Assembly: GCF_014356525.2 (NCBI RefSeq)
Contig: NC_052506.1
Span: forward strand, 27,836,372 to 27,900,371
Direction of reading: 5' to 3'
DNA: 64,000 bases
From: Nilaparvata lugens
Taxonomy: Eukaryota; Arthropoda; Insecta; Hemiptera; Delphacidae
Shown here piece after piece: positions 21,951 through 35,270 of the stretch. The number at the start of each line of letters is the position of its first letter. The stretch's first letter is position 1. Under the pieces are notes generated by a model, which worked only from the letters and a program-made list of their open reading frames with translations, was not told the DNA's origin and did no database searches. Position numbers and translations under genes: made by a program.

Positions 21951-24429
21951 TCTTTAAACCTAAATCGAAATATAAGACTGATTTTATCGAGCATACGAAA
22001 GTAAATTGTAAATTGTAACTTACAATTAAATTGATTTAATTATTTTGTAAATTTTACGAGTGTATTTTTTTAAGTGTGGATTGTTTGATATCAAGGAATC
22101 TAGAATACATTATTCATTCTAGAATAATTGATTGATAGTCTGTTATGCTATTTTATTTTGGGATTATTTATAATTGAATGAGTCATAAACAAAATATCAG
22201 CGGTACCAAATACTCTCAAATTTTAATGAAATTATTTATCATCTCATAATCGACCAGTAAATTCAATCTTGAAGAATAAATACCAAACTCCAATGATACG
22301 CTTTATAAACAGTATTTCCCAATCCATCAAGATGATCAATTCTACTCCTATGAATTGAACGATTCAAATTCTCGACAACCAAAATAGTTTTCAAGATGAT
22401 GTTTTTATCATAGGCCAGCAATCTAATCACTTATCTTGAAGCTCGCCTTCAAACATGAAGTATAGTGAGATGCTTGAGCTAGAGCCAGACAGTTGGCTCG
22501 CCTCCTGCAGTTGGTTCATGTGTTAGCTTCTTCAAAATATCAACATGGTTATAGTTCTCAGTTCCCACTAGCTGCAACTAAACGTGGCTACATACTCAAC
22601 TATAGAACGTTGTCACATAAAACTAGAAAATACCTTTGTTCTGTTGGCCCACACGTGTGTTGTGATATTATCGGACAGGGCTGCAGAAAGACTGGCTAGG
22701 AAGTTAACTATAGGTGGCTGAGGTTGCACCTGCTTCTCATTGCTTTTTCAGAAATAAATTTGCCACTAAAATTGAACTCATTAGGGTACATTTGCTCTCA
22801 TGATCAACAAGTGATCATCATCATAATCATATAAAATGGGAATGGGAAATTCAAGGCTGTGATTTCTACTCTAATGGGAAACTTTATTGAAAAAAACAAG
22901 ATAAACTATTTTTGTACTTTTGATACCATACTATCAAATAATAGAGTAAACTGATATTTATAGAGTAGGCCTATGAAAAGAAAATATATATAACATAGAG
23001 TGACTCAATACTATGTGAATTGATGGCAACTATTATATTTTAGATGTTTTATATTAATAGATGTTGTCTATTATATTGTAAACTCATGGATGTTTTACAA
23101 ACCAAGCTTATCCTATTCTCAAACTTTAAACAATAACGGTATTGTCCAGTAATGTTGGTTTGAAAAGAAAATATCTTAGCTTGAAGAGCATAGAATTGAA
23201 ACAAGAAAACTTGTGAACTTGACAAAATGGCAATACACCGTAACAAATGGTTCCATTTCAAAATGTCAACGATGGAATCTCAATTGCATGCTAAATTTGA
23301 AGCTGAGTGATCTGATGATCAAAAGAGGAAATGGGTTAACACAGATTGGAAAAAGCGTTGTGTAAATTCTCTACACGATTCAGGTGTTAGATACACCGCT
23401 GTTGCTATTGGACGTTTGACAGGCAAAAATAAAACCCGTTTGAGTTTAAAATTCACGCGGAAATAGACAGTACGTCTCCCCTTTCAGGTTTTTGATTGGG
23501 TCTCGTTGAATTTCCACAAACCTCTATCGCAATGCAACAATCTGATGTAAATACAATAATAATTCGAAATTTGGAAACGTTGTGGAAATTTCATTAGTAA
23601 CTGTGGTAATAATTGGGAACTGTCCACTTCATTAATTTCCGCTACGAGAGAGTGATGCTCTCCCTCCATGGCATATCCTCTCTCACTTCAAACGTTTCGT
23701 AATTTATTTTATTGATAGCATCTGGGGGTTTGGCCGGAACACGACCTGTTCAATTTTGTTCTCATCCTGCTGCAGCCTGTGAAGTCTATTCAATATCAGA
23801 TATATGCATCTAGCGCAAAAATTAACAGATCGAACACATAGAAAATAAGATTGTTATTGCATGTAAATTAGAAACGAAATCAACCATATTTGTTTAAGCA
23901 CTTATATGAATTATTTTATGATAATTCATAAAACTATGTAATTCAATATGTAACTAACAATTGAACAATATGTGGGTACTGTAGTGTACTGTACGTACTG
24001 AACTAAGTAGGTACTAGAAGGTTGAGAGGTGTTTTGTTCTTTCAAATAAGACTTACAATATTGATATGAGCATAATATCACTTCAATAATAAGCTAATGG
24101 AAAATAATTCAAATCTAGGTTAGTATTACAATTTTGACATGTCACTCAGCCTGCAAGTATGTATTTGATAGAATGCATCAATTTTTGGGCATCAGATGTG
24201 TACTTTGACAACTACTCAGAATTTTCTTTGCGTAAAAAATGTATCAGTATGCTAACAGTTATGTAGGTAGTTATTAACACTTGTTTCATTCGAGCTGATT
24301 TTGTTTATGCAATGTGAAGGTATCAAGGATTCCAACCTGCATGCCATGAGTTAGAATATATAATAATAGTCTTCACTTACAATGATCTGTTGACATTATC
24401 ATGGCCTTGATTTCATAGTTACTAGCCAG
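21951..24429. other. Non-coding stretch
   Basis: No gene or repeat was recognised; mostly AT-rich, with GC-richer patches near 22480-22720 and 23460-23760. Confidence 0.4.
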
Positions 24430-24457
24430 GTACCTAGAATACATGTATTCTAGGTAC
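24430..24457. other. Perfect 28-bp palindrome
   Basis: GTACCTAGAATACA is followed immediately by its reverse complement. Outside it ACTAG...CCA / TGG...CTAGT continue an imperfect symmetry to ~24411-24473. It can form a cruciform or serve as a dimeric protein site. Confidence 0.8.
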
Positions 24458-27400
24458 ATTGGTGACTAGTATGTAAAGATTCAAAGTTTGGAAAAACATT
24501 CATTCCATATCTTGAGACTTTCGGACTTTTTTTATGTTCAAGTGAATGCCAACGACGTTCCTTTGATCCACTTTTCCACATCCATTATTGTTCTCAAAAA
24601 CAATACTACAAAAAACATAAGAGGCAAAATATCCATCACAAAACTTATCTCTGAGACCCTGGAGACATGATGCTTGGCGTGTGTATGACGCTCTTTTAAT
24701 ACAGTATTAAATAAAGTGATACGCTTCCAAATGGATGAGCGAGGAAAGACTTCGCCTCGTCTCCCGCCTTATCAAGCGGTGTGTAGCAAGAGCACATAGT
24801 ATAGCAACATTACTTGAAGTCCATGACGGTACCCGGGGAAGACTCCTTAGGGCCTTTCTCTGTTGGCTAATTGCGCCTTTGGCCGCGAGATAGCGCCCTC
24901 ATCGCCCGCCTCTCACCCGCCTTATCAAACAAGAATAAACAACACGGACAACCCTTTCTGTGGCCAACACAAACCATGTCTGAAGAGCTGTTGCTGACGT
25001 TGCCATCGTTCTCCTAATCGCGTAATCGTCATAAAAGAAAATTCTCAAAGTCGAGGGCTTAGGACTCGGGACACTCCACAAGCCCCTATCTTCCAACATC
25101 CATCCTCTCCGAACAGCGGAGATACTCTCCTCACTTCGATGTTAAAAGAGACATTCTCTGTCACGACGATAGCGCTAATTCTTTTATACACAATGATGCG
25201 ATTTTAAGGTTCACATTGTCAGAGAATCTTTCATACTCTATCTTGCTAGAATGGTCAATAGCTAAACACCCACTAAAATATAAGAAGCTGTTCTCAGAAT
25301 GTCTTGAACAGAACTCTTGAATGATTTTACTGTACTAGCTCTATAGCTTCTTCTGCAGCAAAAACAATTCACATTTTTTTAGAATTTCACTGTTTTCGCC
25401 AGCTTTCTTACTTCCATTCCAAAATGAGTTAACAACTCGCGTTATGTTATGTTCATTAGACGTGATCAGGGAATATTATTGTTTATCTCTTTTCTGTATA
25501 GGGCTACTTGAAATAGGGTACTGAGATTTTTATTTTTCTTCATATTAGAGATTATTGTTTTTTTTATATATTGTGGTGCGGTATTTTTACTCGCCTCACA
25601 TGTGTAGAGAGAGTTGCCAAATCATGTGATGCGTTGTATCTAAATGCCTCACGTTGGGCCGGCAAATCATGTGAAGCTCTTCCTGGGGGAGTCACTCTCA
25701 CCTCCAAGGATAGGACAATACATGTAGGGTGATGTAATGCTGTATTTAAATGCCTCACGTATGTATGGTGAATCTTGTACTGAGTCAATGGTGTAGAGGC
25801 TATAAATTTTGCAATGCGTGTGTGGACGCTGAGTGAACACCAGACTGATTGATTCACTACAAGATTCAATACAATTGTCGGAATCGCGGGAGGCCTAAAC
25901 GCTCGCTCACCCTTGATTCTTCTAATGACAGATTGTATAAAGATGAAATTTTTATAAGCAGTGTAGCGATCGCTAAACACTGAATACGGATACCTTAAAA
26001 TTATTACCTGTGAAGAATGAGCATACAAAATCATACAGGTCGAGCAAAAATCCCGATGTAGATAATTTACGGGACTGCGTCTCTAATAAGTTCTGAAGGA
26101 TTAAAATACGGTATTTGGACCAAATATCGTTCAGAATATACTTCGAGAACAGAGTCTTGTCGGGTTTTAAGCTCTATTGTAGGAATTTATATGATCTCTG
26201 GCTGCATCTGCTGTACAATTGATGTGTTCGCTCCTAAGTCGAGGTTGGTAACAGATAAAAGCTGATATATGAGCAGGTAAGGACAAAGAATAAATATCTC
26301 GATCTGACCCCACTCAATACATCCACTTAGACCTGTTCCGATATCCAGCTTAATTCAATTATTCCAATGATCGTATTCGATCGGTTCTTGATGATATAGA
26401 ACGTATCAGACACAATAATTGACAGGCTTAAGAAATAATCGAACTCAGAAAGCGAATTAACAAAACTGAAATATATTATAATAAAATATATGATCATACA
26501 GTGCAGATTCAGAATTTGATTTACAGGTTGATAATAATTTAGCATTAACAGAATAGTTAAAAATTTTTCTTGTGCTTGCATGATACCATGCGTGATTCGA
26601 CAGAATTTTACAATTGATAAAATTTAACAGTTTTGAAAAAATAGTGAAAAATGAGTTATAAAATATTTTAAAATTGCTCGGGGTCGTGGTTCTGGCAGCG
26701 GAGGATAGCTAATCAACTACAAGCTCTTATAAATTCAATAGGAATAAATTCTAGGCTCTTAATAACTAAAAGCGCTTGTCGGCGTGGCCAATAATTTAAC
26801 GAAGAAAATTTTATATCTTTTTGCACTGAAATATTTTCGAAGCGTAGATTGGGGCCCCTTATAACTTATAACTCACGTGAAATTCCTTGGTGATCGTGGT
26901 TTTCTTTTTTTAGATCAAAAATCGTTTGATCGGCAGCAATCCAGGCTTCGGTTTCAGCACGTGGGGGATTTTTAATTTAATATTTCCTTCACCAAATTAA
27001 TTAAGGGATGATTTAACTTTAAACTTTTAAATTTATCGATTGATGAAAATAAATTTACAAATAACAAACAGATTGGCCTAAAATATCGGCTCACAAATAG
27101 AACATATAAAATCGAACAAGAAATTTTTACGAATAGGTCTTGGTAACTATAAAGAGATCTGAACGGTGAGGATTTCAAAAGGGAAGTGCTGTCTTTTTTC
27201 TCTAAGCTTCTTGGCTAGACCTTTCTTCTGAGAATCTCGATGTAATAATTTGCATGAAAATTTGCCATTGGTAGAACGCTTGTGACGTAGACATGACGTC
27301 AGTGGCAAGCAGTAGAATATAATTCCTTTAATTACAATAATAATTCAATTTATATAATTCTTAAAACTGCTTAATCTCATAGACATAGTTCCTCTCATAC

Positions 27401-28996
27401 AATGTACATGTGCTAGCGTATATGATAAGGCGGGTTTGTTGTCTGATAGTAGATTAACATGTGTTGCTTTCAAACGATCACCTTTTTGGTGCTATTTTTA
27501 TGCACTATGATTGGCTTAGGCTTGCCAAAGAGATTTAATTACCATGTGGTTCAGCTGAATTAATCATTAATAAATTAATATTCTTATACAATTTTTATTA
27601 GGTTTGAGACTGTTATAATTAATTTCTGCCGTTTTATCAATAATATAATTTCATGCTATGACCTAGTTAGTTACAATAAGACCTGACATATAATATAATT
27701 TCTTAAATAATAAATAATTTCAACGATAATACATACATTTTATTTTTTATTTGAAATTCTTGGTCCTTTATTGATAGTTTTATAATTTTTAGAGATGGTA
27801 TTATATCTTGCGTGAAGCCAGCATGACATTTGACAATACTTTGAATCAGTCAGCTGCGTTCGAACTGTTTTAAAAACATCTGATCGATAGTAAACAAAGT
27901 GTAACCTCAAAATCAATGAGCAATTCGTAAATAATTTGTGCTTTATTTGCAAAATAATTATAATTTTATTGAATAATTTTCTAGAAAATATTCGGTACAG
28001 AACGGTACTCTTATCTAATATACAGTTACTGATAAGTAAGCTTTATCGCTCGGTCGCTAACTATTCCTTTAGCAAATTCTTTCGTTTTAAAGGTAATCAC
28101 AATTTTCTCTCTTCTCATGAGATCTATTTGAAAGATTCATCACAATATATATATATTCTACCTATCATCACTTTTCACCAGCTGTTTCCTCGATAACTGA
28201 ACTGAAATAATTTGATTTAATGGAAATTTGATTATGAAACCAATGTTGTGGGGCACATTAATCACTTACGTGAGAGTTATGAATAACCGTTTGTAAATTT
28301 AACGTTCAACAAATTCCGTTAAAATTATCAACGCTGCTGTGATATTAGCTATTTCAACCAACACCAATTATAGGTAGCAGTAATTTCCACCAAAAGCTAC
28401 TTAATATAAATTACCGCTCCGAGCGTGTGCTTGTGTCACTGAACACAATAACAATTTCCAAGTTTACATTTCATTACCAATTAGCAGCCTTGCAGAATGT
28501 AAACAGGCCGTGTGCGTTATTACGCTCACAGTGTAAACCAAGGCACTGCGCCGGCGCATCCCACTCATGGTCTGATAGTGATTTCTTGCATTGGCATTCT
28601 CAGTATCATCACCTCAAGACAAATTTATTCATATTTCTGGATAAAATCTGATAGAAATTATCATCAATAACGATATATCAATGACAAGTGACATAAAGAA
28701 AGTAGTGCAAAACTATTTTATCTGGTTTCTAGTCGATTATCAACTTCAAAAATTATTATAACAAAAATAAATTATAACATCCTACACATTACATGTTTGA
28801 TCGATTATAAGGTGAAGAATTAAAATACTATAAGGTTTTCAATTCAGAAACAAGAATACGAAAAAACACTGTGTTTATTCCTACTTGATTTGAAAATTTG
28901 GATTCCTTATAGTATTCAATTTCCAATGCCTATCAGGAAGAACGTTTCATTGATACTCGTACATGTTGAAAATGTACGACTGTCTGTGTATGTTGC
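24458..28996. other. Non-coding stretch with a GC-rich island at 24700-25120
   Basis: The island contains CCGCCTTATCA at ~24766 and ~24916, and the same word on the minus strand at ~27424, a possible composite GATA site. In 25600-25770 the phrase AAATGCCTCACG appears twice ~110 bp apart, hinting at a diverged duplication. Open frames show no known domain. Confidence 0.4.
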
Positions 28997-29106
28997 TGTA
29001 CGTTGCTGTGTCTGTTGCTGTACGTTGCTGTGTCTGTTGCTGTACGTTGCTGTGTCTGTTGCTGTACGTTGCTGTGTCTGTTGCTGTACGTTGCTGTGTC
29101 TGTGCG
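28997..29106 (+). repeat. 22-bp minisatellite, five copies
   Basis: The unit starting TGTACGTTGCTGTGTCTG repeats at 28997, 29019, 29041, 29063 and 29085 with essentially no divergence. It is internally composed of TGTACG/TGCTG/TGTCTG subunits. Because 22 is not a multiple of 3 the repeat passes through all frames, so open frames across it are incidental. Confidence 0.9.
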
Positions 29107-30037
29107 TTCGCTTTCTTAACGCACAATCTTCTTTCATAAGGAACATTATTTATTATCTTCCTTCAGAGTTTCCTTGTTCAGATTCTCACGGAGATTTGAA
29201 AATTCGTTAAAAATAATCATTAGAAGAATCTTTATAGGATTAAGAATTCGATGACTCTTGTGGATGAATAAGTTAATCATTATAATTCATAGTATGATGA
29301 AAAATGTAGTCTATTAAATGCATCTTTCAGCAACGAATAGCAGCAGAAGCAGGAGTGAGGGAGATAGGTCATATGATTTGCATAGTGTGACAAGGCAATG
29401 CGAAATACAAGCAAATTTTGTAATTCACGTGGTTAAAAATTTGTGACGGTGGGAAAATAACTACTTTTAGTAATTGATATAAAGAATTATTAACTCACAA
29501 AATAATATTTCAATAGAATTGAATGGGTTTTGCTGTCATATATGACAAATTTCACCGGAAGACGACAATTGCACTACTTCTATTCTTTTTATTTACTGAA
29601 ACAGGAGATGAGGACAAGTTCACAGATACATTTCAACAATATTCATCAAATCCGTCTATTACAATCATGAGAAAGAGGAATATTAACTATTAACCATCAA
29701 TCTAATAGCCCCTTCTCCTATTCATCGGCTAGTTATGCAGAAACTGGTGGAGAGAAGAGGTGTTTTAGAATAATTAATCAAATAAAAAGAAATTGAGATG
29801 TTGAATGAAAAACCTCAAATTCACTAATCAGTATTCAAAAAAATAATATAATGGTCTATTCTCTTCCACTTGGCAAGAAAACCACAGAGTCCTGGCTGCA
29901 AATTAATGCAAATCTGCTTAAAAGTGTTTAAAGTGATTTTCCAGCAACTTCAGATGTTTTACTAATTCATTTTGAATATAGTTATTTGATTATAGTATAA
30001 CTCATCAATATAATAAACTATACATATTCTTATACTA
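29107..30037. other. Non-coding stretch
   Basis: Nothing recognised. Confidence 0.45.
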
Positions 30038-30158
30038 TAAATAAAATATAAATCTCTGTATCCTTTTAATTATTTTGTCACAACATGTTTCGGACACTAA
30101 TGTTATTTGAAAAGGGTACTGAGATTTATATTTTTATTTATATTAAAAGTAGCCCAAA
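30038..30158. repeat. Small fold-back element, same family as 21.8 and 56.4 kb
   Basis: AAATATAAATCTCTGTATCC pairs with GGGTACTGAGATTTATATTT across an ~50-bp centre, and the right flank ends AAAGTAGCCC as in the 56.4 kb element. An unpaired half (GGGCTACTTG...GGGTACTGAGATTTTTA) lies at ~25501-25530. Confidence 0.5.
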
Positions 30159-32641
30159 AAAACAATAAAATAACGTATCAACCAAACATATTCCATAAAT
30201 GTAAATTATACTTATACTATATAATGCATGATTTGTACAAGACTGAACTTGAGGGTAATCTGAGTACGTGAGTAACTATCCCTGGTACTATTCTCTATGA
30301 GCATTTTCAAGTGGAGTTCATGATGCAGACAATTAAATCAACATTACTGATAGACATAGGACATACATAGCACATTTAGTGGCATTAGGTTGCACGGATC
30401 CGTGTTGAGTGGCGGACGCCGTCTTGATCTTCAGCATCTCACACTTATGTAAGCGAGATGACCTCCAACACAAGACAAGTGCTCAATGCTCTGTGCTCTA
30501 TGCTCTGTGCTCTCCCGCCTCCACCTCACGGCTATTATTATCTTGTAGCTGAACGGTCGTGGAAAAGTGTGAGAAACAGTTCCTGATTAGAGGAATTTTT
30601 AGTGGCTGGGCCCCGAAGGTGGCCGGTCACCTCCTTCCTAATCAGGGCCCGCTCATTAGCAGGCGATGATCGGTCGGCCGCATCGCAGTGATTTACCAGC
30701 CACCAGCCACCAGCACCAGCACGACTCACAACGCACACGCACGCGCAACATCTGATGCGATCGCGACCCTAATAAATTACCGTCGCACCGCGATCCCCTA
30801 CACTCCACTTTATCAGATGTACGGCCATCTGATTGGAAATTTAACGACAGGTTGAATTTATTCAAACGTTCAACCCGGCCACTACGCCATATGCAATAAT
30901 AGAGATTGAAAATCTCTTTCTTCTCTTCGCAAGAAAGTTATTGTTATTGCCGAACTCTTACACCAGTCATATCTTGGAGGCGCTGAGAGCACGACGGATT
31001 CCCGGCTCTGATTCATTCGCTGGCAAGCAAAGCCAACCACTACAGAAAGTAAGTCGCATTCTATGTAATCTTATTATAGGGGATATCAGGTCTCAGCTCT
31101 TGTATGCGGGCGTGAGCAAGTGTGGAAATATGTTCACGCCCATCATTTATTTTATCAAACTACAATAAAACTGTAAAGAGCTTTGAACATACAACGATCA
31201 TTCTCATGATCAAGGATACGACTGGTGAATTCTCTAATTCGAGATTGAAAAAAAAGAATCCAAGAGAGTGAATTCTATAACATTAATAAAGTACTATAAA
31301 CATAACTATAAAATTGAAAAAATTGAGTATTTCAAATATTCGAGATAATTACGTTGCGAAAAAATAAACAGAAACTTAATAGGAATAGTTTTTTTCAGAT
31401 GCAATCAATGAAGTGCATTTTTCTCCTGTTCACTCATCTCCACTGTCCAATTGCCAAATATAGGTACTGCTCAAGTAATATACTGCTTCATTCAATTTGT
31501 ACGAGCGTAAAGTACTGAAATTAACTTATGTTCTAATAGTCCAAAATAGTTCTCTAGCCGGTGAATTTAGTTGAATGAGTAGATGGTTGAATTTGAAAAA
31601 TCATATTACTGAGGAGTTTGAGTTCTTGATGAGAGTGTGAAGCAGTAAAGCTGAAAGTTCTGCAATCCGCATGTCATTATACAGTAATGCTGCTCAAACA
31701 CGGAATTAAATAATCGATCGTCGTCAAGTGGCACAGGAGGAATTAAGGTCGTCCTCTGTTCCTATCTTGAAGCTGAAGAACGATACGTATTATTTCTAAT
31801 GTACTTTAAGTGTTCAACATTCTATATAATACAGAATAAGAAGATAAGACAACGGCTAAGTTACGGTAAGCCTCTCCCGGGCTGACTGGAACTGGATTGG
31901 ATAACATAAGCCACGTTACTTTCAAGACAACCGAGATAAGATGAGAAAAATTTAATATCCATTTTCCATTAATTCAGTGCCGCTCTCCATCACTATCTTC
32001 CTCTCACCGATCGATAATGTACTAAGGACAAAGAGGAATGCTCACTCAAGTTGGCGGTGAAAAAGGAGAGCGGAGGAGAATGTGAAAGGACGAATGAATG
32101 ATAGCAAACGCCAACAATCATTGAAAACCTTTCATGAATTATTTCATTCTGACTAGTTGGCTAGAGCACCACGGATAACTGTTATGATTATTGCGTGTAA
32201 TGTTGGAAGTGTAGAAGTTAATAAAATATGCGAGTTACGAATAATAAAATGAATGATGATAGGAAAGTAGAGCTTGCAATGAAAATGAAAATCTGGTGAT
32301 AGTAAAATTTTTAAACTTAATATTTTAATACATCAAGTTCAAAACTGCATTCATGACCATTCCATATCCTAAAAAACCTTGAGCGTGTAACATTCTATTC
32401 GTAATAAGTAAAACAATAGATTATATTTTCTATAATCACACTTCTCATGCAGCGTTCCGATCCGACTCATGTCCGATTTCACTTGTAGAGTGGAGGGTTG
32501 GTGATAGAGCAGGTCATTAAATGATTTCAAGAATAAGTAATGACTTCGTTCAAAAGAGGTCGTCAACACTCTTAATTCAGAATATTTTGTGGAAATAGTA
32601 AAGTAGCTTTCTAAAGCGAGTTAACTCTATGTAAAAAAAAC
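30159..32641. other. Non-coding stretch with GC-rich island at 30380-31000
   Basis: The island holds TTATC near 30538 and 30812, repeated TGCTCTG words at 30480-30515, and GCCACCAGCC-type repeats at ~30698-30720. Three GATAA sites cluster at ~31840-31940. No coding domain is visible in the overlapping open frames. Confidence 0.35.
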
Positions 32642-32990
32642 TATAGTAGTCATACACAATCTCAAAAAATGAGTGTGGGAATATTAACTTATCGACAACT
32701 AATAATTTTAGTTTAGACATTAAATTACGTATAATATCATTTTATTTATTTTTATTGTGACACAGAGAAGATTCGGCGTTTTTCTCAATCTCTGATAGAA
32801 TTCTCAGACGAAAATATTATGAAGAAAAATAATAGAAGTCGATAAACTGACAAACTAGTAGTCAAACACAATCTCAAAAAATGAGTATGGGAATATCGAC
32901 TTATTGACAATTAATATTTTCAGTTGAAACATTTAATTACGTATCTTATCATTCCATTTTGTGACACAGAGAAGATTCAGCGTTTTTCTC
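32642..32990 (+). repeat. Diverged tandem duplication (~145 bp unit)
   Basis: A block from TAGTAGTCATACACAATCTC to GAAGATTCGGCGTTTTTCTC (32645-32790) is repeated at ~32859-32990 with about 15% differences and short gaps. Confidence 0.7.
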
Positions 32991-34668
32991 AATATTTTGC
33001 TTCGATCTGTTAGAATCTTCTGTGAATACTTTAATGAGATCATAGACAAGCTCCAGCTCTCGAAATACTGGAGCCTCTGAGCTTCGCTGTTCCCGCTTCA
33101 CTCTCCGAGCTTCTACGTGTTGACTACTAGTTTCGTGTATCAATCGGCTCAATGAGTAGCATTCGAGACTCTTTTGCTTGGTTTTGTGGCATATTATACT
33201 CTTTTTCGTTGTTTTCCTGTGATTGATGAGATTTTTTGAAGTTTGATTTTCATCAGTAACGGAGAAAACAAGTCGAAGAAGAGCAGAGGTGGCGAGCGGA
33301 GTAATGTGTGAGAGAAGAGGAAGTGGAGAAGTTGTTATCTCTCTTTTTAAACTTCCGGAGGACGTAGCATAGAAGTGTTGTCGGTTTCGTATGTATATAT
33401 TTATAGAGCAGCTTTATCTTTACCGATCGTGGACTGGATAAGAACTTCACATCGTACTTGTATTGCTCTATAATGGCTAGAAGACAACATCAAACAAATA
33501 CAACAGACAGAAAATCCTCTCCATTGTTGAGTCTATTTCTCACTATAGTCGCCCAATTATTTTCAAAGTTGAATATTATCAAGAAACGCCAGGTGATGAA
33601 GGGGAAACCAGAGGAGACCTTGGTATTTCTTTTCTCCGCTGCCATGAAAATTAACAAGTCCTACTTCGCCGATGTAATGCAATTATGTTTCCTTCTTTCT
33701 GATATTATCATGACTATCTTATATTCATATTGAGTTTTGCTAGAATTTTCACTACTCTTTGTCGAAGACTATCACTCGTCTCATCGATTCCCATCAATAT
33801 TCAAATGAATCACAACTTATCTTCAATCATTAATTATTGCCAGGAAAAGAGAATTTCTATTCCATGATACACACTTTTTGGATTGTTTTATTCAACCGAG
33901 TTATTATATGGGTAAAATCACAAGAGTTGTTGCAAAAAAAATGTTGCACAATAACAAATAAAAACTGAACTTATCCCAACATAACTTAATCCATTTTATG
34001 ATTATAATGAAAAATAATTTTACCGGGCAAAGCTCCAATATTATTATAATCAAATAAAAATAATCATTGAAGCATTAAATGTGTATAAAGACTCAGATTA
34101 GGTAATTAATGAGCGCTCGGTCAATTTGTTTAGGCTACCATCCACGGCCGGCAATTAAGACCAGTTCCACTAACAATTAGTTATTATTTTTAGAATTTCT
34201 TCCTAAATGTTCACAGCTCCCCACAAATACATTAACTGTACATTCATAGAGAGAAAATGTCCTGTATTATTTCAACATACCACTAATTACCATGAGAAAA
34301 TTTCATCGGATGTTTTTAATTGAGATATGCAGCGACTCTTGTCCATTATGAGCAATGTGAGTGAAAAGGTATCATCAAATAAGAGGGAGACAGCAATCCG
34401 ATCAACAGGTTTAACTCCACCCTTGTGAAATATATTTACTCCTAGCATGTGAGCTCTGCATGCTGTCCTAGTGTAAGAAAAAGAATGTGTTGGCAAAAGG
34501 GAAGAGTAAGCACAAAACAGTACAGATAATGGAAGAAATAATATTGATAATAGAGAGTGGAAACGGAGGCCTCACCCAAACAGATAATGAATCGCGAGAG
34601 CGCGCCGAAAAGAAATGGGCTGAACGAGAATATATTGTGAGAGAGACCAAAAGATGGATTGAGATCAG
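32991..34668. other. Non-coding stretch
   Basis: No gene was recognised; open frames up to ~90 codons (e.g. 33458-33733) have no domain signature. Confidence 0.4.
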
Positions 34669-35270
34669 TGATAAGCAAGTCTCAGAGGAGTGGGGCTGCG
34701 AGAGAGATTGGACGGGAGGGAGTGAGAGAGTTGGCGAAGAGAAATGATAAGAGGATAGTAGTAGGGTTCCCCTCGAATCACTTTGAGATAAGAGCACGGG
34801 CAGCGTAGAGCTGCGGGTCGAGAGTGACAGAGAGGGGAACAGAGAGCGGTGGCTGCTGTTCAGACGCTGATAAGCAACTCTGTAAGGCACGAAGAACGTT
34901 CTGCCTTTGCAGATAACAAGATGAAGAAGAAGAAGGGAAACCTGGCTGCCTCTTATCTGTCCTTGCCCCGCTCAGTCTTTCCAAGATTTTATCGACCCTT
35001 AAAGGAACGCGAGGAGGGAACGGCTTGTCATTATTCAGACCGATGTGGCAAGCAGGGGTGAGAGGGTGAGTTGCTAGGAAAGGCGTAGAAAAGAACGGAG
35101 GCATTAAAATTTGAGAAAGAATGGTGACGAGGGGGTTGGAAAGTTGGAATAGCGAGTGAACTGAGAAAGAATGGCAAGACTGTGGTATCTGCCTACGCAA
35201 ACAGTACAGTGCTGCGGTGCGGCCGTCTCGGCCTTATCTACTAGTTTATCGATGCGCCAGTCTTATCTGC
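34669..35270. promoter_or_regulatory. Large GATA-site island
   Basis: GATAA/TTATC occurs near 34670, 34746, 34787, 34869, 34912, 34953, 35234, 35246 and 35263: nine in ~600 bp against roughly two expected. The block is GC-rich relative to its surroundings and opens frames of up to 140 codons on both strands, none with a recognisable domain. The sense/antisense symmetry of these frames argues for composition and against coding. A candidate enhancer for GATA-type factors. Confidence 0.45.

Noticed and set aside
25564..26034. 156-codon minus-strand frame
   Set aside because: No recognisable domain, and an internal imperfect repeat accounts for part of its length.
28997..29106. CRISPR array
   Set aside because: Units abut directly without spacers and the host is an animal genome.
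28890..29210. 106-codon Cys/Val-rich frame
   Set aside because: It is produced by the 22-bp minisatellite read in three frames, with no flanking coding signal.
34468..35200. Open frames up to 140 codons on both strands
   Set aside because: Sense and antisense frames are equally open and low-complexity (Ser/Leu/Pro); better explained by a GC-rich regulatory island.
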